Shown here: in pieces, positions 55,701-64,000 of the stretch
Position numbering within the stretch: the first letter of the stretch is position 1
How the letters are laid out: the number at the start of each line of letters is the position of its first letter
Assembly (NCBI GenBank): GCA_948146395.1
Contig: OX411548.1
Location: 40,763,737-40,827,736, forward strand
Direction: 5' to 3'
Source: Fragum whitleyi
Taxonomy: Eukaryota; Mollusca; Bivalvia; Cardiida; Cardiidae
DNA: 64,000 nt
Notes under the pieces: generated by a model
Seen by the model: only the letters and a program-made list of their open reading frames with translations
What the model was told of the DNA's origin: nothing
Database searches by the model: none
Program-made: the position numbers and the translations under genes

Positions 55701-56360
55701 ATTATTAATTTCTTAAAATGAATAAGTGTTGGAATGATTAACTTGATAAAATTTCAGACGAGTTTGAAATTCGGTCACGTGGGGTCAAAATCAAAGTCAC
55801 AGAGTCAAATCTTAGAAAATTCTTGTGGTAACTCTAGAAACATTATTGCAGCACATCCAACCTGAAAATTGGGCTTAATTATTATCTTAGTTTAATCTGG
55901 GACGGGTTGAAAATTGGGTCAACTTTGGTTTAAACCTAGGTCACTTGTTCAAATTTTATAACAAAAATCTTTCGGACACTCTATATGCAACATTAACAGC
56001 CCAGTAAACATCATAATTATTCAGAATGATTTTCTTGTTGAATCAAACCAACAGCATTGTTTAGCGTGTCACTATTTCCATCATCCATTATTCAATGCTT
56101 ACTATAGACAAAGTATAGATTGTGAACTCAGATGCTATTATTGATAGCTTAACTATCTAGGTTTCATGTTTACGTGAACACACGCTTTACTTTACACCTT
56201 ATGGCAAATGAAAAAGTTGAGGCATATCGGCATGACTACTAGTTTTTTGTATATCTATCAATCAGTTTCAAAAAAAAAAAATAACAGCTCCCATTTACTT
56301 TATTGGATTTTATCATTGATTCTTATTTGTAAATTTAAATCGCTGATAATTATATTTTAG

Positions 56361-56575
56361 ATATGAATATGGAAATGCGGAGATTAAGTACATTTTGAAA
56401 CAAGAAGACGAAGCTAATAGGTCGTTTAACGATTTCGTTCTAGAAGATTTCTTTCCTCCGATAGAGCGTTTTTACCGATCTAAAAGTATGAAAAGAATAC
56501 AAGAGCTGAAGGACTCATTGATCATGGACTTTATTGGTTCGAAGTTCTATAAACAAAAGCAAACGTATAGCAGAG
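56361..56575 (+). CDS. P450 gene B exon 6
   Basis: 215 bases after ATATTTTAG. Codes for YEYGNAEIKYILKQEDEANR, SFNDFVLEDFFPPIERFYRS and later LIMDFIGSKFYKQKQTYSR. Donor GTAAAG. Intron 6 (56576-57310) holds a SINE on the minus strand. Confidence 0.9.
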
Positions 56576-56869
56576 GTAAAGAGGCTCATCCATTAAGTCA
56601 CCTTAATTAAGGTATTATCGAGAAAACTAAACTCCCATTTTTAAATAAAATGCATCAAAAAGAAAGTTTAAAGAAAGGCAGGATAGCAATCACGGTAATA
56701 AATATCTTTTTGGCAAACAAGTCTAATCAAGTTATTTTGATTTTCAAAGTATCGTCACAAATCATAAAAGTTAAATCTCTTTGAAAAAGGCATCATGTTA
56801 TTTTTATCATCAAAACTTGTGAATCAGGCCTAGCAGCGCTTTCAAAAACTTTCATTTATATTAAGGCGT

Positions 56870-57087
56870 CTGGAATGTTGCTAACAACGGATTCCTGGTA
56901 AATCACACACCAGTACAACCATAAGATCCATTCCTAGCCTCCAGCTGTTATCCCACATAGGTCTACGATAATCAACCTATTGGCGGAAGGTAAATACTTT
57001 GAAAGAATGAGTGCCGCCGTTGGAAAATGAACCCGGGACTTTTTAAATGAAAGCCTGACGCGCTACCACTGAACTATGACGGGGCTA
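56870..57087 (-). mobile_element. tRNA-derived SINE, family S (minus strand)
   Basis: On the minus strand: a head with GCCCCGTCATAGTTCAGTGG, CCCGGGTTCATTTTCC and ACGGCGGCA, then AGCTGGAGGCTAGGAATGGA and TGGTGTGTGATTTACCAGGA. The far tail is eroded. Same body as the copies at 32119, 34991 and 43423. Confidence 0.75.
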
Positions 57088-57310
57088 ATTGCTCTAGTAA
57101 ATGAAGGGTTTAAGGTCATATTCTTTTTGGTGAAACAGCATAAAATAACGACAGATGCATTGTTTTGGTTTGAACGTACACATGGTTTTAAATTATATTA
57201 ACCAATTTTAATAGACAAATATAATCGACAAAGATCGGAACACATAGAAAGCCTATCAGAATAAGGCAAAGTTGCCCTCATTTATCTTCGTAATTTCAAA
57301 ATATTTTCAG

Positions 57311-57436
57311 ACAACATCCGCAATTTTGCTGATATGCTGTTACTTGCTAAAGACGAGATACAGGCAGAAGAGATAGAGAGCCAAAGTTCACCGACTGATG
57401 AACATTTGATACAGACACTATCTGATGTCTTCTTTG
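57311..57436 (+). CDS. P450 gene B exon 7
   Basis: 126 bases after ATTTTCAG. Codes for DNIRNFADMLLLAKDEIQAE, then EIESQSSPTDEHLIQTLSDV and FF. Donor GTAATA. Intron 7 (57437-59146) holds an ATT microsatellite (57855-57902) and, at 58840-58990, a fragment with GACGGACGCCGG and TAGCTCACATTGAAAG like the end of a satellite-cored element. Confidence 0.9.
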
Positions 57437-57854
57437 GTAATATGAACGGCGTTTTTACTTTATTTATGAATATGCTGTTTTCATCAAGTCATTGCCTTAA
57501 GTAAAACAAGAAAAAAAATCATAAAGGCTCAGATAAAATATTCAAAAGTATTCCCCACACTTATGGGTTTTTTCAGGTCCTGTGTTTCAAAATAAAGTGA
57601 CACCATATCTATGTGTCAATGAAATATTTAGCTAGCCAATCGTACAACTAAACTGTTATTAAGTCGTTCTAACGTTTTGTTATCAATTGTTATATAGGGC
57701 ACAAATCTTTTGTATTATATTTCATAGTCCATTTTTCTTCCGTTGGTACCAATATTTACACCTAAGACATCACAATACGCTACATTTATCTTCGCTAAAA
57801 TCTTGATTGGAGCCAAATAACATCCAATTCTTATTATAATGATTATGATAATTA

Positions 57855-57857
57855 TTC

Positions 57858-57895
<38 letters not shown>

Positions 57896-57902
57896 CATTA
57901 TT
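57855..57902. repeat. ATT microsatellite
   Basis: ATT/ATC trinucleotide repeats inside intron 7 of gene B. Confidence 0.9.
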
Positions 57903-59146
57903 AAAATAATCGAATAATATTCGAATAATGATTTTCATCCAAACAGTTATTTTTCTTATTTTCCTGTCCTTAACACGAGGTTCGCCTATGTTTCTTCAAT
58001 AATTAAAAAACAAGACATTTGCTAAAAAAATATACCTAAACACAGGATTTTGACAAAAACGAACATCATTATTCCTTATTTGGACATGTTAAATCACATC
58101 TAGTGTTTTGCAAGGTATTTCGTAAAGTATCTACGTCAAATATTACGTGTTGTGTACAGCTATTATAAATAAACGTACTAATACACAATCTACTCAGCCT
58201 TAAAACATCACTGACTCTCGAAATACTCTTATTTTCAGTAACTTCCAATATGAAACTAAAATTTACTGTGGGTTATTTTTAGATTCGTATTTCTTATGTA
58301 TGAACTTTTCGACTGAGATCTTTTTTCATGGTATTTCTTGTATCACCTCTGTTAAATATGGCTCCCATAAGATTATGATACTCAATTCATTTCCTTGAGT
58401 CTCGCTATGATTATATGAAATGTCGAAATATCAACCACTTTTTTTGTTAAATGGTTTATGGTTCTATTTTTTCTAGATTTCATTCTTTCTATGTAAAGTC
58501 CACAACCCAACCAAAAAAGGGCTAATTATTAAATTAATGCAATAACTTGAAGTATTATGCCTTTGAGCCATGTCAAGTATGGTCGTAAGTCTAACGATAT
58601 GCGAGCAGAAGATTTTTGTAAGGTTTATTTCCTGTATTTCAATGCAAAATCTGGAATCACACAGAACTGTGTTAGTTTAAAAATGGAGCAATAAGTTTTA
58701 ATGTTTTGGTAGACAATCAAATTTCAATGCTTCAGGTCGAGAGGTCGAAAATTAAAACCCTAGGCCTGAGGATTCAAAAGTAGAAGGTTTATTTAATATT
58801 ATTTTTATACCTTGTTGCCAAAGGATTTTTAGTTAATCGCCGAAGGGTCAGTTCTGTGGGGTTTATATATGCAGGGTTTTTTTTAAATAGTGTGGGGGAT
58901 ATTCTTTTTATAAAATTTATGGACGGACGCCGGAAATCGATCGATCAAAATAGCTCACATTGAAAGTTTCGTTCTCCGAACGTCTTAAAGCGTCATTTTC
59001 ATACAAAAAGACTAACTTTGCCTTTCAATGATTGTGGAAATCAACAATGTCAATTTCTTTTCGGTCGGAAATGTGCTGTTTTGCTTAAACACAGTGAAAG
59101 TTTTTAGTTGGAGACAATGAACTATAGTTTTTTTTTATCTTTTCAG

Positions 59147-59251
59147 CTGGTATTGATTCATCTAGGCTGACATTACAATTTGCTATTTTACATATGGTTG
59201 CTTTTCCCGATATACAGAAAAAGGTTCAAGAAGAATTGGACAGAGAAATAG
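59147..59251 (+). CDS. P450 gene B exon 8 (I-helix)
   Basis: 105 bases after TCTTTTCAG. Codes for AGIDSSRLTLQFAILHMVAF then PDIQKKVQEELDREIG. Same Ser-Ser in place of Thr-Thr as gene A. Donor GTATAA. Intron 8 (59252-60868) shows nothing recognised. Confidence 0.92.
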
Positions 59252-60868
59252 GTATAATTTCACTAACTCTAAGATGTATGAACTATTTAAACATTTTTAA
59301 ACAACAAATCATGTACAAAATGATACAATTTGGTGTTCAAGTGATTTACTGAAGTGTTCATTAGAAATAATGAAAATTTCTATAAGCTAACTTCGCATGT
59401 TTTATACCATTTCCCGGACAATAAGCCGCACCGACGTATATGCCGCAGTTGTCTTTTTACTGTTTATGAAATTAAAGATCAACACAAAGGTCCCACCTGC
59501 GTCTTACAATGGATGATTTTTACTTTCATTAATTTATTTAAGTAACGACTATGGATCTTTATCATTCCTATATGTATATATAGAAGATAAAACATAAAAC
59601 ATCTTTGGATTTTCATACACAAATGCAATAAATAATATTAAGTATTTTTGCAGTTAAAGGACTTTTTCTATCGTCACTATAGGTATATAGCGTAAATAAG
59701 CTTTCGATAAGAAACATTCAATTAAGGCTTTTACCTGTATTTTCTAACTGGCCAGTCCTATTTTCGTATGTGACAATTCTTATGGTCTTCAACAACTAAA
59801 GTTTGAAGAAAATAGTATGTTTGTGGACTCTTATCGAAACCTGTATCTGCGTGTTCAAACTGATCGGTTCCGTTTTCGAAGGCGACATTCCCTCTGACAC
59901 TATAATAATTCTGTAAAAGCTTTAAGAGAATCCAGCTTTACTTGTTGGCTTAATTGTATTGACAATGTTGATTTATTATCATTCAATATGTTCAATGGTT
60001 CGGCACCATTTTAAAAACTGAAAAGCTTTAGGACCATACCTGTGGAAATCTCATTTAATCATTTAATGATTGCACCATTTTACAAATAAAAAAACATTCG
60101 ATTTTCTTTGTTTTCAAACGATTCTTTCACGTTGTCTACAGCGACCGCACTATTGGAACTACAATCATAATGTGAAACTTTCAAGACAATCGATTAACAA
60201 TAATTATTGTGAACTTTCATCGCGTAAACATGATTACATTTAGTGAAAATATATACGACTCATGAATTACATTTACAAGATTTTATGAAGTTATTTTTCG
60301 CTAGCTTATTTAAATTGTGCATTTCTAATTTTTTAGGTCGGTATTAAATAATTATAATATCTATCAAAAGAGTCGACAAAAAAACATATAAGCATACCTG
60401 GTACTCGTAAACTTTCTTCTTTAGAACTAAGTTTACTGTGTTTAAGTGCGATAGGTCCCTGAATTTGTCGCAGTCAAAACTCTGTCAAAAAGTAATGGAT
60501 TGTAACCAAAAAATCGCTTTCACATCTCCGCCTTACACTGATCTGTATAAAATGTCAATGAAATCCACCCATAAGTTGCTGAAAAATTGAGCAGACTAGA
60601 AAATGCTACAGATAGGACCGACCGACAAGATAACTCCTATATACCTAGAAACACAGGTCAGTGGGGGGATTTTTTTCTTTAAATTCTATATATTTACAAA
60701 ATGACTAAAGGAACACAGATTATTTTTAATTCGATTAATGAATGTTAAATACAAATACAAATACTTTTGGATTAAGTTTACATTCTTAATGGTTATTTCA
60801 CTTTAAAGTGTGTGTGAATGACAGATGAAAGCTGTCCACATAAGATTAGCTCATAATTAACATTTCAG

Positions 60869-61003
60869 TCGATGGCAGATTACCAAGTGTACAGGATCGT
60901 CCAAATCTTGCTTACACTGAAGCTGTTCTGCACGAAAGCATGAGAATGGCAAATGTAGCACCTTCTGGTCTCTTTCATCGATCCATGGTTGATACCGAAA
61001 TTT
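60869..61003 (+). CDS. P450 gene B exon 9 (K-helix)
   Basis: 135 bases after AACATTTCAG. Codes for VDGRLPSVQDRPNLAYTEAV, then LHESMRMANVAPSGLFHRSM and VDTEI, with ExxR as ESMR. Donor GTAAGT. Intron 9 (61004-62810) holds a tRNA-like SINE at 61380-61540; from 61640 to 62810 nothing is recognised. Confidence 0.92.
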
Positions 61004-61379
61004 GTAAGTAGCAAAAGGATAAGTTAAATTTCTACTGTTTTATAAAAACAAATTAAGGACTGATTTACGTCTATATCATTATTGCTATGAGGATATTTTA
61101 TTTCCCAATCAATAACGTACACCACAACTTTCATATTTTTAGCTCTGCGTCATTGTAGTGACTCGTTCAAACCTTGAATATACCAGAATTAATCCGACCC
61201 GGTCACTAATTACTTTCTGGACCCCTGTGTCTAAAAGATTCGCTTAGAGAAAAATATATGCTAATACTATCACACTCTTGAAATAAATATAAAATAACAG
61301 TAAAATGTTTGAAACGAGGTCATCCTTGGTTTTAACTTATTTATTTTCATCGATTAGGAAACAAGTTCTAACACCTTCG

Positions 61380-61540
61380 ATTAATCCCTCTTGATTCTGC
61401 TTCCTCGAGAATTCACCAGTACTCGCGCCGAATGTGAGGGCCTTGAAAGAACCAATATCGATAGCCGCTCCCGGGAATCGAACCCAGGACCTTTGAGACA
61501 AGAACCCGACGCCCTACCACTAGACCACGGACACACCACT
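61380..61540 (-). mobile_element. tRNA-like SINE head, other family
   Basis: Read on the minus strand, 61537-61462 gives GTGTCCGTGGTCTAGTGGTA, GGGCGTCGGGTTCTTGTCTC and GGGTTCGATTCCCGGG: box A, a CTT-like anticodon loop and box B. The acceptor ends and the anticodon stem pair poorly, so a SINE or tRNA pseudogene is more likely than a working tRNA. The 86-codon minus ORF over it is a shadow. Confidence 0.6.
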
Positions 61541-62810
61541 AAGAAGGGACATACGTCTGCTGCAGTCATGTAAAGGATTAAATGAATTAAGGCGAGCGCT
61601 ATTTTTAGCCTGAACTCTGGTGGGTCTACCTGAGTCAGCACACACCTTCATACTAAAAGGATTTGAGGGTGGTTTTGCGCAATAAAGATTTGCGTGGTTT
61701 ATCGTTTATCTCACATAGTGCTGCTTTCTGGAGATGTTTAAAAAGACAGCATTGGACCCCATGGAAACTTTACTTGTGCTGGTAACAAAAGAAATAAACC
61801 GTTGAACATTCTCTCATCTTGAACAGTGTTTAAAGTGTCTTTTTAATCTGAATTGTAGTATATTTCAAAGTTGTGGCGTTTGGTCACCTAGAAAACCCCA
61901 CAAAGGCGCATATATTATCCTTTGGAAGGAATATCTTATTCGTGGTATTAAGCTAGCAAAGCGACAAATACATAAGCTTTCCTGGTTCGAGGTTAGCATA
62001 ATTTTCAGATATGTTCAATTAGTTCAAACTGCCACTAAAGGCACCATCAAATTCATGGAATACTTACGCTATTAAACTTGTTCTAAATTGTTTCAGCAAT
62101 GTCAGAAACAAAAGCCAGTAATTATAACTTTGATGTATATTAATCTCATCTGGGCCAACCCTACTTTTGGTGCCGAGCTAGCCTGTCATAAAATGCCCCT
62201 CATCCGGAGTCGTTAGTCATACGCGATTTATTTCGGCGAGATCTTTATCTGAAACTCGTGTTGTAATAATTTTCATGCAATCAAAGTAACTAGGAACGGC
62301 ATTTAAATTTGGAACACACCATTGGAAAACACGTAAATAGAAGCCCTGGTGACATTTCTTTAATCATTCGAAGATCCTTTTTAGCACGTCGAAGCTTTTG
62401 TAGCATCGTCCAAGTTATATCTTGTTATGACTTGGCGTAGCCGAAACCTTACTTTGAGATACATGTATACACAATTTGTTTCCACAAACATTAAGCTGCC
62501 TTTACATATGCGTAATGACGGTAGGTCATTTTAAAAAGAAACGTTAAGTTAATTTCATGATTTGAGCCAGCTTTCGTTCATATTAGCTCATTACGTTATT
62601 GAATATGTTTTACACTCTATTATAATAAAAAAAGAAATCTTTAAATCAAAGCTTAACAGCAAAAGTTTTTTTCGATCCTTTACTCTCATTTCATTACTCT
62701 ACTTATCATTTTTTTCACCAAACATACAACTGGCTACAAAATTCTGCAATCAATTATAATCGTTTCTTCTCCTTCATAACAGAACTCATATTTTTTCACT
62801 TAATATACAG

Positions 62811-63157
62811 CTGGCTATAGGATTCCTAAGAACACCCTAGTTATGATCAACCACTGGGCTTTACATCACGACCCGAACGCTTGGGACGAAGTGGACAAGT
62901 TTAAACCAGAAAGATATTTGGACGAAAATGGACGACTTTGACCCAAACCACAAAACTGGCTGCCGTTTTCGGCTGGAAAACGCGTATGTCTCGGAGAATT
63001 CGTTGCGAAACCAGAGCTTCATCTTTTGTTCGCTGGTTTAATGCAAAGATTTACTTGGAAGGCAGAGTCGGGAGTTCATGTTAATATTACACCAGAAGGA
63101 TCACTTTTTATTGCTGAGCCGCATCCTTTCAAAGTTCATATTGAAAAACGACTCTAG
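62811..63157 (+). CDS. P450 gene B exon 10 with in-frame TGA
   Basis: 347 bases including the terminal TAG, after AATATACAG, exactly as long as in gene A. Reads [20 protein letters not shown], then [20 protein letters not shown] and GRL before TGA (62939-62941). After the stop the frame continues intact with [19 protein letters not shown] and ends FKVHIEKRL. Confidence 0.9.
62939..62941 (+). other. Premature TGA codon in P450 gene B
   Basis: Gene A has GGG TCG at this place; gene B has TGA CCC. An ancestral GGA glycine codon changed by one G-to-T step would explain it. There is no indel: exon length and downstream frame are kept. Confidence 0.9.
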
Positions 63158-63390
63158 TTCATTTGACGATCCATAATTTGTGGTTGAAGATATTTGAGTT
63201 TCCTTGTCAATTTCGTTATTGACCCATCTTCTTCCGATTAACATTTTGTATTCCTTTAAAAGAAGCAATAATTATACAGATGATTATTTGTTGCATTACC
63301 GTACTTATATTTTCTACATGTTTATATGTGAAGGCGGTGGATGGTGTGCAAATAACAATTTTGATTTTATCATAGCCTTGACCCTTGGCC

Positions 63391-63396
63391 AATAAA
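63391..63396 (+). terminator. Possible polyadenylation signal of gene B
   Basis: AATAAA 234 bases after the terminal TAG, following CCTTGGCC. First canonical hexamer after the gene; use not shown. Confidence 0.45.
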
Positions 63397-63544
63397 TACT
63401 AACTGCACCAAATAGATAATTTTATTTTATATCGTTATTGATTCTGTATTTCTATAATATCAAAATATCGTTTTCTCCTTTCTTATCAATTTAACTTCTG
63501 GTCCCTTATTATTGTTGTCCGGAAATCATTTTTTTATTGGCATT

Positions 63545-64000
63545 TGTCATGCTCCCCGAACGAAGAGCATGTAGCCCCCGCTTCGTCTGTCCGTCATTCC
63601 TGAGTAATTTTTCCATAACTCTTAGATCAAATTACATGGAACTTCTCATATGAACGCCCTTTGATATGATTTCCCGGTTTTTGAATTTAGCGGGTACATG
63701 GGACTAAAGATAAAAAGAAAGTTTTTTTTATTTCACCTAATCTTATCATTAGAATTTGATGATAAATTATAGATAACTTATATTTGATTTGCAAATCAAA
63801 GGACCCTGATCATAAACTATATATATAATATGTGTCGTAGAATAAAAGGAACCTTACCTTTGTTAGCTGTGCGTTAGCTCTCCACAACAATCCTATATTG
63901 GCTTAACGTTTGATAAAAGATATTAAGATATATAAAAGATATAGCCTTCATATTTCATACTAGTCCAGTCAAATTATGGTAGGACCCAAAATAAATTGCA
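63545..64000. repeat. Start of a satellite-type element, cut by window edge
   Basis: CATGCTCCCCGAACGAAGAGCATG forms a hairpin-like end, followed by GCCCCCGCTTCGTCTGTCCG, the style seen at 54886. The rest to 64000 shows no gene. Confidence 0.45.

Larger units (their letters stand above)
48112..63157 (+). pseudogene. Cytochrome P450 gene B (CYP2 clan), 10 exons, premature stop
   Basis: Exons: 48112-48253, 49588-49668, 50436-50534, 51876-51969, 53723-53878, 56361-56575, 57311-57436, 59147-59251, 60869-61003, 62811-63157. Exons 2-10 have exactly the lengths and phases of gene A; exon 1 is six bases shorter. All introns are GT-AG. Landmarks: signal anchor, PPGPWRLPLLGN, WKLQRK, AGIDSS, ESMR, PERY and [11 protein letters not shown]. 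Codon 428 is TGA (62939-62941), 16 codons before the haem cysteine (Cys444 if read through). The frame is otherwise open to codon 500. A 427-residue product would lack the haem thiolate and be inactive. Since the stop is in the last exon, exon-junction-based mRNA decay would probably not remove the message. No other defect is seen, so the change is recent, polymorphic or a sequence error. Confidence 0.85.

Noticed and set aside
61462..61537. tRNA gene on the minus strand
   Set aside because: Box A and B look good, but the acceptor and anticodon stems pair poorly.
62939..62941. TGA read as selenocysteine
   Set aside because: P450s are not known selenoproteins, gene A has Gly here, and no SECIS-like structure was noticed after the gene.

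Overview
The window is eukaryotic, AT-rich, intron-rich and full of repeats, and looks like an animal genome. Its mix of tRNA-derived SINEs, small foldback transposons, satellite-cored elements with CGGACGGAC-type ends and two families of decayed LINE suggests a mollusc, most likely a bivalve. That assignment is inference from style; no marker gene proves it.

The only host genes I can support are cytochrome P450 genes of the CYP2 clan on the + strand, in tandem. Gene A (7766-25073) has ten exons that join into an intact 501-residue microsomal P450. It carries the N-terminal anchor, the proline-rich hinge, the C-helix WxxxR, the I-helix AGxDSS, the K-helix ExxR, PERY and the FxxGxRxC haem loop. 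Gene B (48112-63157) has the same ten exons in the same phases, and exons 2-10 have identical lengths. Its last exon has an in-frame TGA 16 codons before the haem-ligand cysteine, so it is a recent pseudogene, a null allele or a sequence error. A relic of exon 9 from a third copy lies near the left edge (1142-1266). Most exons are too short to show up as long ORFs and were found by comparing the two copies and their splice sites.

Layout: 1-7.7 kb holds the exon relic, several foldback elements and a satellite block. 7.8-25.1 kb is gene A, with introns holding SINEs, a pair of ~430-bp hairpin MITEs and an unusual intron 5 rich in a repeated AAGGTTCGTTA-type motif. 25-48 kb is intergenic: a striking pair of giant foldback elements built of TTCACACTTC-like units (27.9-29.4 kb), three satellite-cored elements, SINEs, a CR1/Jockey-type LINE (37.3-41.0 kb) and an L1/Tx1-type LINE fragment (44.8-47.0 kb). 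48.1-63.2 kb is gene B.

The two P450 genes would do the same kind of job: NADPH-P450-reductase-dependent monooxygenation at the ER membrane, with unknown substrate. Remnants of one MITE family lie just upstream of exon 1 and in intron 3 of both genes. This suggests that the duplicated unit already carried these insertions.
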